A stretch of 64,000 nt of DNA from Exiguobacterium algae (GCF_018617875.1 NZ_JACSKZ010000003.1:1-64000); one strand, 5' to 3'; shown: positions 16,109-24,662, counted from the stretch's first letter. Notes: generated by a model from the letters alone, not told the origin. A program made the numbers and translations.

Positions 16109-16564
16109 TTACTCATAATAAATTAAGACAAGTTCTTCTTGCTCGGTCGCCGTTTCGCAAAATTGTTGCAACTGCGTCCAACTCTGCCAGATTTCTTCGA
16201 ACTGATCTGTCCCAACGAAAGCCATATCTTTCACATCGCTTCTTTCAAAAGCATGTAATGTATCTTTTACGACGTGCAGGAGTTGTGGTGTGAGAATGCC
16301 GACGACAACCGCCTGGGCCTCATTGACGATGAGCTCTTCTCCGACGAGTGCCATCTCCATGTTGTATGTGTCCGCACCATCGATATACACCTCGATCTGG
16401 CTCAGCACTTTTTGAAACGGTTCGATGTTCGGGAGCGTCAACGTCTCATCTCGTTCCCGATACTGTGCATGCATATGGAGCAACCAGTCCAGAATCATCT
16501 CCGGGTCTTGATTAAACGATACCCACACTTCCGGGGTAACACGAATATAATGTGTCGTTTCCAT
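16109..16564 (-). CDS. Uncharacterised soluble acidic protein
   Basis: A protein of 151 residues without membrane segments, rich in Glu and Gln. ATG at 16564 is chosen because GGGGGCG lies 7 nt upstream. I do not recognise the family. The N-terminus (THYIRVTPEVWVSFNQDPEM) and the C-terminal half (WTQLQQFCETATEQEE) give no catalytic motif. It is separated from the symporter gene by a terminator. Confidence 0.55.
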   Translation of the reverse strand: METTHYIRVTPEVWVSFNQDPEMILDWLLHMHAQYRERDETLTLPNIEPFQKVLSQIEVYIDGADTYNMEMALVGEELIVNEAQAVVVGILTPQLLHVVKDTLHAFERSDVKDMAFVGTDQFEEIWQSWTQLQQFCETATEQEELVLIYYE

Positions 16565-16609
16565 CCATGAACGCCCCCTTTTTTTATCTGTACCCGTCTT
16601 CCGGACATG

Positions 16610-16641
16610 AAAAAACCGCCTATGGAAATCCATAGACGGTT
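16610..16641 (-). terminator. Terminator of the AGCS symporter gene
   Basis: ACCGTCTATGG / CCATAGGCGGT stem followed by T6 on the minus strand. Confidence 0.85.
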
Positions 16642-16645
16642 CGAC

Positions 16646-18088
16646 TTAACGACCTGTACCTGTTTTGACTTCTTCCGCTTCGCTTTCCCAAGCTTCCACG
16701 TATTCACGTCCCGGTAAGTTTTCAACCGAATCCACATAGAATACTGGATCGTCTCCTTGGCGGCGTTGTGCCAAGTAATCATCGAGTACAGCACGAGCCA
16801 CTTTCGCAAGACGGAAAATCGCATATAAGTTCACGAGAGCCATGAGTCCCATGAATACGTCCGCAATCGACCAGACAAGACCCGCTGATCGGACCGCTCC
16901 GAAGAGGACCATCGCGATTACACCGATGCGGTAGAGCACGATGTAAATTTTCTTGTCCGAGATGAACTGGATGTTCGTCTCCCCGTAGTAGTAGTTCCCG
17001 AGAATCGAACTAAAGGCGAAGAGGAAAATCGCAATCGTCAAGAACGAAGTCGCGAAAGAACCCACTTCAGTCGTCAAAGCGGCTTGCGTCAACTCGACGC
17101 CCGCAAATGAGTCCGAGCCCGCCACACCTGAAATCAGGATAATCATCGCGGTCGACGTACAGACGAGAAGCGTATCTACGAAGACGCTGAATGCTTGAAT
17201 CAAGCCTTGTTTGACCGGGTGTGATACTTCTGCTGTCGCCGCGGCGTTCGGGGCAGAACCCATACCCGCTTCGTTTGAGAAGAGACCACGTCGAATTCCT
17301 TGAAGAACCATCGCCCCGATTGCTCCGCCGAAGAGCTGTTCAATTCCCAATACACCTTCAGAGAAAATGAGGGTGAACACGTCCGGCAAGAGCGATACAT
17401 TCGAAGCCATAATCCAAAGGGCGAGCAGGATATAACCGCCAGCCATGACCGGGACAATCACACTCGACAAGAGCGCGATGGATTGGATCCCCCCGAAAAT
17501 GACAACCGCCGTCACGACGGCAAGGGCAAGACCGATCGTCGTCGTACTGACACCGAATTGATTACTCATAGATAAAGAAATCGTATTCGACTGAACGGAG
17601 TTGAAGGCAAAACCAAACGAGAACGTGATCAAGATGGCAAACAATACTCCGAGCCAGCGTTGTCCGAGTGCACGCTCCATATAGTAAGCCGGACCACCGC
17701 GCCATGTACGTCCATCACGTACTTTATACACTTGCGCAAGCGTGCTTTCAACAAATGCTGAAGCCGCTCCGATCAACGCGATCAACCACATCCAAAAAAC
17801 AGCACCCGGGCCACCTAGCGCAATCGCTGTCGCCACACCGGCAATGTTTCCTGTACCGACACGCGCCGCTGTTCCGATTGCGAACGCCTGGAACGAAGAC
17901 ACCTGTCCTTTTTTACGCTCTGTTCCATCTTTGAACAGAAGACGGAACATTTCAGGAATCATACGAAATTGCACAAAGCCCATATGAACCGTGAAATAAA
18001 GTCCTAGTGCGACAAGTACGACAATCAACACTTGAGACCATAACAAATCGTTTGCAGACGAAACGAGATCCTCAATAAACTTCTCCAT
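16646..18088 (-). CDS. Alanine/glutamine:Na+ symporter (AGCS family)
   Basis: A polytopic transporter of 480 residues. AGCS motifs are plain: GTGNIAGVATAIALGGPGAVFWMW, the FVESTLAQVYK segment and SNEAGMGSAPNAAA. The family imports small neutral amino acids with sodium; AlsT of B. subtilis, its relative, takes up glutamine or alanine. A perfect GlnR/TnrA-type box lies directly downstream of the promoter, which favours a nitrogen-related substrate. The C-terminus is acidic and hydrophilic. A clear terminator follows. Confidence 0.9.
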   Translation of the reverse strand: MEKFIEDLVSSANDLLWSQVLIVVLVALGLYFTVHMGFVQFRMIPEMFRLLFKDGTERKKGQVSSFQAFAIGTAARVGTGNIAGVATAIALGGPGAVFWMWLIALIGAASAFVESTLAQVYKVRDGRTWRGGPAYYMERALGQRWLGVLFAILITFSFGFAFNSVQSNTISLSMSNQFGVSTTTIGLALAVVTAVVIFGGIQSIALLSSVIVPVMAGGYILLALWIMASNVSLLPDVFTLIFSEGVLGIEQLFGGAIGAMVLQGIRRGLFSNEAGMGSAPNAAATAEVSHPVKQGLIQAFSVFVDTLLVCTSTAMIILISGVAGSDSFAGVELTQAALTTEVGSFATSFLTIAIFLFAFSSILGNYYYGETNIQFISDKKIYIVLYRIGVIAMVLFGAVRSAGLVWSIADVFMGLMALVNLYAIFRLAKVARAVLDDYLAQRRQGDDPVFYVDSVENLPGREYVEAWESEAEEVKTGTGR

Positions 18089-18130
18089 ACGTCAACCTCC
18101 ATCATTCTAAAAAACTAATCCAATTCGTCA

Positions 18131-18147
18131 TGTTAACTTTTTTAACA
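18131..18147 (-). promoter_or_regulatory. GlnR/TnrA box over the start of transcription
   Basis: TGTTA-N7-TAACA fits the GlnR/TnrA consensus TGTnA-N7-TnACA exactly, and it is the core of a longer perfect inverted repeat (10-bp arms GTCATGTTAA / TTAACATGAC, 18127-18151). It lies just after the -10 box of the symporter promoter, a repressing position. Confidence 0.75.
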
Positions 18148-18155
18148 TGACTAGA

Positions 18156-18184
18156 ATTATAGGAAAGTTATACGAAAATTGCAA
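18156..18184 (-). promoter_or_regulatory. Sigma-A promoter of the AGCS symporter
   Basis: TTGCAA (18179-18184) and TATAAT (18156-18161) separated by 17 bp on the minus strand. Confidence 0.78.
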
Positions 18185-18212
18185 TATTTTTTGAAAGGTC
18201 CCGTTCTTCACA

Positions 18213-18243
18213 CAAAAAAGCGACCGGCCTGGACCGATCGCTC
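18213..18243 (-). terminator. Terminator of the sulfur-oxidoreductase operon
   Basis: AGCGATCGGTCC / GGCCGGTCGCT stem (with G-U pairs) followed by T6 on the minus strand. Confidence 0.75.
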
Positions 18244-18259
18244 ATTCAAATACTTATGC

Positions 18260-20728
18260 TTAGATGAAGAGGTTTAAGTTACCGCCGTCTGCAGCTCCGA
18301 GGTATGCTGCCACACCACCGAGATCGACGCCGTCAATCAATTCTTCTTCTTTGATTCCCATAACATCCATCGACATCGTACATGCGACCATTTTGACGCC
18401 TGCCTCTTGTGCCGACTTGATCATTTCTTCAACAGAAGGAACGTTTTTGTCGCTCATGACTTTCTTCATCATTTTTTGACCGACTCCGCCGAAGTTCATG
18501 TTCGAGAGCGGAAGTTCTCCGGCATGTCCTGGCATCATCATGCCGAACATTTTCTCGAGACCTTGTTTCTTCACTTCAGGTGCGTCCGGTTTTCGGATGA
18601 CGTTGAGTCCCCAGAATGTGAAGAACATCGTGACTTCTTTCCCCATCGCCGCTGCACCTTGTGCAATGATGAGTGAGGCAAGGGCACGGTCGAGATCTCC
18701 GCTGAAGACGACCATTGATGCGCCGTCTGTCGTCGGTGCGCCTGCTTGTGGTGCCGCAGGGCCTTGTCCTTTTTGAAGGATGGCTTCAACACGGCCATTC
18801 ACAAATTGTTTTGAAACTAATTTGTTCCCTGTCTTTTTCGCCCATGCTTCGATATCCGCGAAGAATCCAGGATCACTCGCGAGCACTCGGAGCGACTCAC
18901 CTTCACCAAGCTCTGCGACTTTTTTATTTACTTCTAAAATCGGACCCGGGCATTGTAGACCACAAGTGTCTAAAATCACCGGCTCGCCAACTGGTGCGTT
19001 TGTCATTGTTTGAGGTGCCTCCTCTGTTACTGTTGCTGCCGTTTCGTTCGTGGCTTTCGTGCCTTCTTCGATTGCTTCGAAGTCACGGTTGATCTGTGAC
19101 CACGTTTTGTAGCCACCGCTCAAGTTTTTCACCTTGAATCCGTTTTGACGCAAAATACGTGATGCGAGATAACCGCGAAGACCGACTTGGCAAGTCACAT
19201 AAATCGTTTCATTTTGATCAAGTTTTTCTAAGTTTTCGCGTAATGCGTTCACCGGAATGTTGATTGAACCAGGGATTTTTCCAAGTTCGTGTTCAGACTC
19301 GTCACGAACATCAAGAAGCGTCGCGCCGTTCTTCACGAGCTCATCGATTTCATCCCAGTGTACGACTTCGTTGTCACCCAAGACGACGTTCGATGCCGTG
19401 TATCCAAGCATGTTCACCGGATCTTTTGCCGAGCTGAATGGTGGTGCGTAACTAAGCTCGAGGTCCGGAAGATCAAGAACTGTCAAACCGCCCTTCATCG
19501 CTGTCGCGAGGACATCGATTCGTTTATCGACACCGTTGATACCAACACCTTGCGCTCCGTAAATTTCCCCTGTTGTCGGGTGGAACAACAATTTGAGTGA
19601 GATCGGTGTCGATCCTGGGTAGTATCCCGCATGTGAACCCGGGTGTACGTGGACCGCTTCGTATGTCTTACCTGCTGCTTTCAAACGTTTTTCGTTCCAG
19701 CCAGTCGATGCGACCGTCATATCAAATACTTTCGCGATCCCTGTTCCCATCGTACCGTTGTATTTGACGTCACGACCGTTGATGATGTCTGCAACGAGAC
19801 GTCCTTGGCGGTTCGCTGGCCATGCAAGCGGCACAACTGTCGGCTCCTGGAACACATAGTCGAGTACTTCGACCGCATCTCCGATCGCATAGATGTTCGG
19901 ATCAGATGTGAGCATTTTTTCGTTTACTCGGATTGCACCGCGTAATCCTGTTTCCAGTCCTGCCTCACGTGCGATTGTCGACTCTGGAACGACACCGATT
20001 GACATGATGACCATATCTGTGTCGATGACGCGTCCACTTGTCAAATGTACTTTCTTCCCTTTCTCAGAGAATGAAGATACACCATCTGACAATTGGAGTT
20101 CTACCCCATGGAGGCGCATGTGCTCATGAATTGGTGCGACCATTTCGCGGTCAAGCGGTGTCATGACCTGGTCAGCCATCTCGACGAGGGTTACGTCGAC
20201 GCCGCGCTCACGCAAGTTTTCAGCCATTTCAATTCCGATGAATCCGCCACCGATTACAGTTGCGTGTTTCGGTGCTTTGTCATCGACGTAGCTGCGGATT
20301 TTGTCTGTGTCCGGAATGTTGCGGAGTGTGAAGATATCTTCTGCTTCATCAATTCCAGGAATGTTCGGACGAATCGGTTTTGCTCCTGGTGATAAGATGA
20401 GCACGTCATATGACTCGTCATACGTTTCGCCTGTTTGGACGTGTTTAACGGTAACCGTTTTTTCTTCGCGGTTAATCTTAATCACTTCCGTCAAGTTGCG
20501 GATATCGAGTTGGAAACGTTTGTTCATCCCTTCAACCGTTTGAACGAGAAGTTTTTGACGATCTTGGATGACATCACCGATGTAATACGGGAGACCACAG
20601 TTTGCGAATGAAATATATTCCCCACGGTCAAACATGACAATTTGGTTTTCTTCATTTAAACGACGAAGACGCGCTGCTGCAGATGCACCACCCGCTACTC
20701 CACCGACGATTACGATTTTTTTACTCAT
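18260..20728 (-). CDS. Four-domain sulfur oxidoreductase: CoA-disulfide-reductase-like + rhodanese + TusA + DsrE
   Basis: An 822-residue fusion. Residues 1-445 are a FAD/NAD(P)H pyridine-nucleotide-disulfide oxidoreductase with GGVAGGASAAAR and the single active Cys44 in SFANCGLPYY, as in CoA-disulfide reductases. A rhodanese domain follows at about 455-550 with Cys513 in CQVGLRG, then a TusA/SirA domain at about 583-655 with Cys589 and Cys593 in DTCGLQCPGPI, and a DsrE-like domain at about 670-822 with Cys783. The build suggests relay of a persulfide sulfur between domains. It overlaps the rhodanese gene by 4 nt and is under CstR-like control. Exact substrate is not known. Confidence 0.9.
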   Translation of the reverse strand: MSKKIVIVGGVAGGASAAARLRRLNEENQIVMFDRGEYISFANCGLPYYIGDVIQDRQKLLVQTVEGMNKRFQLDIRNLTEVIKINREEKTVTVKHVQTGETYDESYDVLILSPGAKPIRPNIPGIDEAEDIFTLRNIPDTDKIRSYVDDKAPKHATVIGGGFIGIEMAENLRERGVDVTLVEMADQVMTPLDREMVAPIHEHMRLHGVELQLSDGVSSFSEKGKKVHLTSGRVIDTDMVIMSIGVVPESTIAREAGLETGLRGAIRVNEKMLTSDPNIYAIGDAVEVLDYVFQEPTVVPLAWPANRQGRLVADIINGRDVKYNGTMGTGIAKVFDMTVASTGWNEKRLKAAGKTYEAVHVHPGSHAGYYPGSTPISLKLLFHPTTGEIYGAQGVGINGVDKRIDVLATAMKGGLTVLDLPDLELSYAPPFSSAKDPVNMLGYTASNVVLGDNEVVHWDEIDELVKNGATLLDVRDESEHELGKIPGSINIPVNALRENLEKLDQNETIYVTCQVGLRGYLASRILRQNGFKVKNLSGGYKTWSQINRDFEAIEEGTKATNETAATVTEEAPQTMTNAPVGEPVILDTCGLQCPGPILEVNKKVAELGEGESLRVLASDPGFFADIEAWAKKTGNKLVSKQFVNGRVEAILQKGQGPAAPQAGAPTTDGASMVVFSGDLDRALASLIIAQGAAAMGKEVTMFFTFWGLNVIRKPDAPEVKKQGLEKMFGMMMPGHAGELPLSNMNFGGVGQKMMKKVMSDKNVPSVEEMIKSAQEAGVKMVACTMSMDVMGIKEEELIDGVDLGGVAAYLGAADGGNLNLFI

Positions 20729-21030
20729 TGTTCATTTCCTCCTCTAACAACTTCTCCTGGCCAGCTCATCAAGCCATCATCTATATTGACCACTTTATAA
20801 CCTTTCGCTTCCATTTGCCAAGTCGCTTGCATACTACGTGCGCCCGAACGACACATGACAGTGTATTCGACAGATGGGTCCAATGTATTAATCCATGATT
20901 CAATCTCAGACAACGGATAGTTTTTTGCACCTTCGATGTGCGCTTCTTGAAACTCGTCGCGTTCACGAACGTCAACAATATTTACCGGTACATCAAAATC
21001 CATTTGACGTTTCAAAGCAGATGCTTTCAT
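20725..21030 (-). CDS. Single-domain rhodanese
   Basis: Sulfurtransferase of 101 residues with the active-site loop CRSGARS and the N-terminal NIVDVRERDEF motif. It is the first gene of the operon; its ATGA overlap couples it to the four-domain oxidoreductase. AAGGAAGG precedes ATG by about 10 nt. Likely role: transfer of sulfane sulfur in persulfide or sulfide detoxification. Confidence 0.9.
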   Translation of the reverse strand: MKASALKRQMDFDVPVNIVDVRERDEFQEAHIEGAKNYPLSEIESWINTLDPSVEYTVMCRSGARSMQATWQMEAKGYKVVNIDDGLMSWPGEVVRGGNEQ

Positions 21031-21085
21031 AATATCTACCCTTCCTTTTCATCTAAATCTTTTTCAATTCAGTTTGGTTACTGGC

Positions 21086-21112
21086 GTTCAATAAGTTTGT
21101 GATTTATTGAAC
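21086..21112 (-). repeat. Inverted repeat in the rhodanese mRNA leader
   Basis: GTTCAATAA and TTATTGAAC, perfect 9-bp arms with a 9-nt loop, between the promoter and the rhodanese RBS. It could be an mRNA hairpin or a second operator; no T-tract follows, so it is not a terminator. Confidence 0.6.
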
Positions 21113-21131
21113 ATTTCGCTTCCACGTCATT

Positions 21132-21160
21132 AATATACCCCCTTAGGTATCTAATTGCAA
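21132..21160 (-). promoter_or_regulatory. Promoter of the rhodanese-oxidoreductase operon
   Basis: TTGCAA (21155-21160), 17 bp, TATATT (21132-21137) on the minus strand. The first CstR-like operator fills the spacer and the -10 box. Confidence 0.72.
21135..21150. promoter_or_regulatory. CstR/CsoR-type operator 1
   Basis: ATACCCCCTTAGGTAT: ATACC and GGTAT arms around a C-rich centre, the pattern of CsoR-family operators. It lies within the spacer of the minus-strand promoter. Confidence 0.68.
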
Positions 21161-21217
21161 GAAATAAGTTTGACGAATTGGAGAACTTTCAGATTCAGTC
21201 GTTTTGAACGTTGATGC

Positions 21218-21246
21218 TCGACACATACTCCCCCACGTATTAAGAT
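21218..21246 (+). promoter_or_regulatory. Possible promoter of the cstR-like gene
   Basis: TCGACA (21218-21223), 17 bp, TAAGAT (21241-21246). A moderate match; the second operator fills its spacer, as in the divergent promoter. Confidence 0.5.
21225..21240. promoter_or_regulatory. CstR/CsoR-type operator 2
   Basis: ATACTCCCCCACGTAT has the same length, the ATAC/GTAT ends and C-run as operator 1. It is 90 bp from it, about 70 bp before the repressor gene. Confidence 0.62.
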
Positions 21247-21311
21247 GAGACTACACAATAAATAGTTGGGTAACTGAATCTTTTTTAATTTTTACTATAG
21301 AGGTGAACGAT

Positions 21312-21578
21312 ATGGAACAGTATCAATATGATCCGAAAGTAATGAACCGTATGAAACGCGTCGAGGGTCAGATTCGCGCGATCATCCGTATGATGGAAGA
21401 AGGGAAGGAATGCCGCGACGTCGTAACACAGCTGAGTGCCGCCCGGTCAGCACTCGACCGTGCATCGACCATCATTGTGGCAAAAAACCTGGAGCAATGT
21501 ATCATCACCGCTCAAGAAGATGGCGAAGATACGTCGGAAACGGTAGAAGAAGCCATCAAAATGTTGATGAAACGCTAG
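21312..21578 (+). CDS. cstR: CsoR/RcnR-family repressor, CstR-like persulfide sensor
   Basis: An 88-residue all-helical DUF156 repressor. It keeps the two thiols of the family, Cys34 (GKECRDVV) and Cys63 (NLEQC), but the copper-binding histidine four residues before the second Cys is Asn59. That pattern (Cys-x-Cys without His) marks the persulfide-sensing CstR branch, not copper-sensing CsoR. The genes across the divergent promoter (rhodanese, TusA/DsrE fusion) agree. Start ATG has AGAGGTG 6 nt upstream. Confidence 0.85.
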   Translation: MEQYQYDPKVMNRMKRVEGQIRAIIRMMEEGKECRDVVTQLSAARSALDRASTIIVAKNLEQCIITAQEDGEDTSETVEEAIKMLMKR

Positions 21579-21645
21579 TTCCCCTTGCTTTCCCGCGCCA
21601 AATGGGGGAAAGTTAGAGTAACGACTTACTAAGGGGGATTTCCTT

Positions 21646-22077
21646 GTGAACTTCGAAGAAAAAGTAGAATCATTCAAAGCGCTTGCTGCTGAACGCAACA
21701 TGACGTTCAAAGAAAGCGATACTGAAACACACGTCACGTTCTTGACGCGTGAAACGACTAAATCCGGGGCACAACCCGTTATGATTATCGCCTTCAACAA
21801 GAAGACGACAGACGCTGAATTATATGCTGCAACCGTGACGCATGTTCCAGACTACGTCGATGATTTACCGATTCTTAACGCTTTAAACGAGTTCAACCAA
21901 GAATTCAAATACTTCCGTTGTGTACTCGACAGCGACCGTGATGTCACGCTCGCGTCTACACTCGACCTCGATCTCGGTTTCTCACCGGAAATCATCATGC
22001 AACATTCATTCATGATGTTCCAAGCAGCCGACGAAGTGAATGAGTACATGCAAAAACTGTACACTCAAGTACAATGA
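21646..22077 (+). CDS. YbjN-domain protein
   Basis: A 143-residue acidic protein with the alpha/beta pattern of the YbjN family (ALNEFNQEFKYFRCVLDSDRDVTLAST and EIIMQHSFMMFQAADE). This family resembles type III secretion chaperones in fold and has no settled function. GTG start with GGGGGA about 7 nt upstream. It lies 67 bp after the cstR-like gene on the same strand, possibly co-transcribed. Confidence 0.65.
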   Translation: MNFEEKVESFKALAAERNMTFKESDTETHVTFLTRETTKSGAQPVMIIAFNKKTTDAELYAATVTHVPDYVDDLPILNALNEFNQEFKYFRCVLDSDRDVTLASTLDLDLGFSPEIIMQHSFMMFQAADEVNEYMQKLYTQVQ

Positions 22078-22079
22078 TT

Positions 22080-22117
22080 AAAAGCCGCCAGGAACTTATT
22101 CCGTGGCGGCTTTTTTG
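22080..22117 (+). terminator. Terminator of the YbjN gene
   Basis: AAAGCCGCCA / TGGCGGCTTT stem with T6. Confidence 0.85.
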
Positions 22118-22166
22118 AATCCATTCAACTCTTCTATACGTAGGTAAGATAAAGGAGGTTCATGTT

Positions 22167-23114
22167 ATGTTGACACGTTATACACAATACCTAGAGGCAC
22201 TCGAGCAAATTCAGGCTGCGACAAAGTGGGAGCTATCCGACGATTTCCGTCGGCTCATGGCACTCCATTATGCTGTCCACCGCACGCCGTTCAGCGCAAA
22301 GCGATTCGCTTCCGCCCGGGAGACATTAAAGCAGAAGACAGGACTGTTCTCCAAGTTTAGAGGAAACCACAACCTCGTCTGGCTGTCGTTTCTCGATGCG
22401 AAGTACGAGGACATCGGTCCTGCCATCGACGAAGCGCTCCGGCTCGATACACTGCTCGACCGTAAGCACTTTCGCTTCAGCTCCTTGCGTCCATTTTTAG
22501 CAAATCAGTTGATCAACGTTGATGACCCTGAACGGTGTCTCAACGAAGCTACCGAGTTATATCAGACGTTTAAACAACACCATCCTTGGCTGACGAGCGA
22601 AGAAGATTTACTGTCCGCCCTCGTCCTCGTGCAAGTGTTTGACGACCCGATCGACTTGAACGAACGTATTGAGACGTATTACGAAACGTTGAAAGAGGAG
22701 CTCCCGAAATCAAATGAGCTTCAACTCGTATCCCACCTTCTCGCTTTTAGCGAATTGACTCAGGCCGCTTCCGTCGAACGTCTACTTGAATGGCGATCAA
22801 TACTCGGGGACGCCGGTGTGTCAGTTAAGCGGGAACACTTGCCGTCTCTTGCCTTGCTCACGATTGTCGCAGAGCCAAGTTCCGCAAACGTACACGCCGT
22901 ACTAGAAATTGTTGAAGCGGAAAAAGAAAAACAGCGTTGGTTTAATACACACAGCGTGATAGTCGCGTTGCAACTGGTCGCAGCGGAAAATATTACCGAA
23001 GAAGCGAGCGAGTTACTGTTACACGGTACATTTGCTCATCTCCTAGCGATGCAACAGGCGATGGCCGCCGCAACGACGGCCGCTGTAATCGCCAGCACCT
23101 CTTCCAGTCATTGA
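22167..23114 (+). CDS. DUF4003-family protein
   Basis: A 315-residue, largely helical soluble protein. The pattern FRRLMALHYAVHRTPFSAKRF at the N-terminus and the alanine-rich C-terminal tail with MQQAMAAATTAAVIAS are features of DUF4003, found in Bacilli and of unknown function. AAAGGAGG lies 9 nt before ATG. It stands between a terminator and a convergent gene. Confidence 0.65.
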   Translation: MLTRYTQYLEALEQIQAATKWELSDDFRRLMALHYAVHRTPFSAKRFASARETLKQKTGLFSKFRGNHNLVWLSFLDAKYEDIGPAIDEALRLDTLLDRKHFRFSSLRPFLANQLINVDDPERCLNEATELYQTFKQHHPWLTSEEDLLSALVLVQVFDDPIDLNERIETYYETLKEELPKSNELQLVSHLLAFSELTQAASVERLLEWRSILGDAGVSVKREHLPSLALLTIVAEPSSANVHAVLEIVEAEKEKQRWFNTHSVIVALQLVAAENITEEASELLLHGTFAHLLAMQQAMAAATTAAVIASTSSSH

Positions 23115-23115
23115 A

Positions 23116-23838
23116 CTACAACGTCAAATACACGCCGAGACAAACCAATACAAATACAGAGTTCGCGATTTCAAAGATTCCGATTTTCATAATCGGGATC
23201 TTTTTGCCGTAAAACGCCATCGCACGAATCAGGCTTGGTGCGTAGGCGATTGCCAAAAGTGGAAATCCAAAGCCGACGAATCCGGCGACTAGAAGCAGAT
23301 GATACCCCCAGGACAGATTCCGGTACGCTTTATTTTGTTTCTCCCGAATCATCGTCTTCACATAAAAGATACTCCCTAAGAAGTAAAGGAACGGCAAAAG
23401 AAATACCCAGGCGATCGCTCCTGTAAGTTCTTGTGCCCCCAAATAGTAACTGGCCATCCCACCAATACAAAACGACATGACCGCACTCACATCGTTCCAT
23501 GGGTTACGCTCGTCTTTTTGTTTCGCAAAATAGGCATTGATCAGTCCGAATGGCATCATCGCCAGTGCGAATCCGATGAGCCGGGGTTCAAAAATTAGAA
23601 CTGGTGCAATCGCGACTATGGCGATCATGAGATAGACAACAATCGTCTTTAGAAGTTCCCGTGATTTTTTGCGTTGTTTTATGTATTGAAACAAGAAAAA
23701 TGTGCCCATATATACGAACAACCAGGCGATTGCGAAGGGCAAGTGGGCCCACGTCCATCCGCCGACCATCCCTCCTAAAACAAACGGTAAAATGAGCATG
23801 GACCAGGCGCCATGCTGTTTCGGAATCATCCATTTCAT
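23116..23838 (-). CDS. YwiC-like membrane protein
   Basis: A 240-residue polytopic protein (about eight hydrophobic segments) that starts MKWMIPKQHGAWSMLILPF, the conserved YwiC N-terminus with the PxQHGAW motif. Charged motif KQKDERNPWNDVSAV is in the central loop. Function is unknown; in B. subtilis ywiC is near nitrate respiration genes. ATG at 23838 has AAGGAG 8 nt upstream. Confidence 0.75.
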   Translation of the reverse strand: MKWMIPKQHGAWSMLILPFVLGGMVGGWTWAHLPFAIAWLFVYMGTFFLFQYIKQRKKSRELLKTIVVYLMIAIVAIAPVLIFEPRLIGFALAMMPFGLINAYFAKQKDERNPWNDVSAVMSFCIGGMASYYLGAQELTGAIAWVFLLPFLYFLGSIFYVKTMIREKQNKAYRNLSWGYHLLLVAGFVGFGFPLLAIAYAPSLIRAMAFYGKKIPIMKIGIFEIANSVFVLVCLGVYLTL

Positions 23839-23898
23839 CTTCTTCACTCCTTCATCTCTCAGTGTAAGATAATGCGGCAAGAGATGCTGTGACAATAT

Positions 23899-23928
23899 AA
23901 AAAACGATCTCATGCGAGATCGTTTTTT
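23899..23928. terminator. Terminator overlapping the YitT-family stop
   Basis: AAAAAACGATCTC and GAGATCGTTTTTT arms with a 4-nt loop; symmetric, so it can act on either strand. It covers the last codons of the YitT-family gene. Confidence 0.85.
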
Positions 23929-24542
23929 GGTGTCCAATTTGGCATAACAGGTGTCGCTTCCGGCTCATCGACGACAAGCATCTTGGTGACGACACGTCCG
24001 GCGATTGACACCGCAACCAGCGTATAGAGCGCATTTGCTAGCGGCAAATAGATGAGTGAGACGCCTAAGACGACTACATCCAAGACGATTAAAATCGTTC
24101 CGACCGACATGCCTGTCCACTTTGACAAACCAAGGGCAAACAAGTCATCTCCGCCGGTCACCCCACCGGACTTCAAAACGAGTCCGAGTCCGTATCCCGT
24201 CACGATTCCACTTGCGACCGCAGCAAGAAGTGTCGCCGGCCAGACCTGGACATTGAATGTCAACCACTCGAGTCTCTCCCACATCGCATAACTGAGCGAT
24301 AATGACGAAGCCGCAAGCAGTGCCTGCCCGACAAAACGCCATCCTTTCCACCAAAGTGCAATGATGAAAAATGGGAAATCGAGCAAGATCATCGAAAGTG
24401 CCGGGTCAAAATCAAATAAATAACGACCGAGCAACGCGAGTCCGACGAATCCCCCTTCTGCCAATCCAAACTGTTCATTCAAATAACAATAACCGAACGC
24501 CATAATCAGCGTTCCGAGCACTATGGTAGCAACTCGTTTCAT
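23910..24542 (-). CDS. YitT/DUF161-family membrane protein, short form
   Basis: A 210-residue protein with five to six transmembrane segments. It matches the membrane half of the YitT family (EGGFVGLALLGRYLFDFDPALSMI, GIVTGYGLGLVLKSGGVTGGDDLFA). Typical members continue into a C-terminal DUF2179 domain; this one ends soon after the last membrane helix. Function is unknown. The SD (GGGGAGG) before ATG is buried in a strong hairpin, and an upstream ORF precedes it, so translation is probably controlled. Confidence 0.78.
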   Translation of the reverse strand: MKRVATIVLGTLIMAFGYCYLNEQFGLAEGGFVGLALLGRYLFDFDPALSMILLDFPFFIIALWWKGWRFVGQALLAASSLSLSYAMWERLEWLTFNVQVWPATLLAAVASGIVTGYGLGLVLKSGGVTGGDDLFALGLSKWTGMSVGTILIVLDVVVLGVSLIYLPLANALYTLVAVSIAGRVVTKMLVVDEPEATPVMPNWTPKNDLA

Positions 24543-24550
24543 TCCGATTG

Positions 24551-24575
24551 TCCTCCCCGTTCTTGACGGAGAGGA
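24551..24575 (-). promoter_or_regulatory. Hairpin sequestering the YitT-family SD
   Basis: On the minus strand TCCTCTCCGT, loop CAAGA, ACGGGGAGGA: a 10-bp stem with one G-U pair. The second arm contains the Shine-Dalgarno sequence 9 nt before the ATG. Confidence 0.7.
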
Positions 24576-24662
24576 GGATCCTCAGTCGTAGCTGCGGTTC
24601 CATCTGTTCCATCTCCGATCTTCCGATTGTTGATTGATACACGTCATTGTGATCGCTCAACG

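Noticed and set aside
16109-16633. Longer start of the uncharacterised gene at 16.1 kb
   Set aside because: The extension runs through the terminator of the next gene and has no RBS; ATG at 16564 has one.
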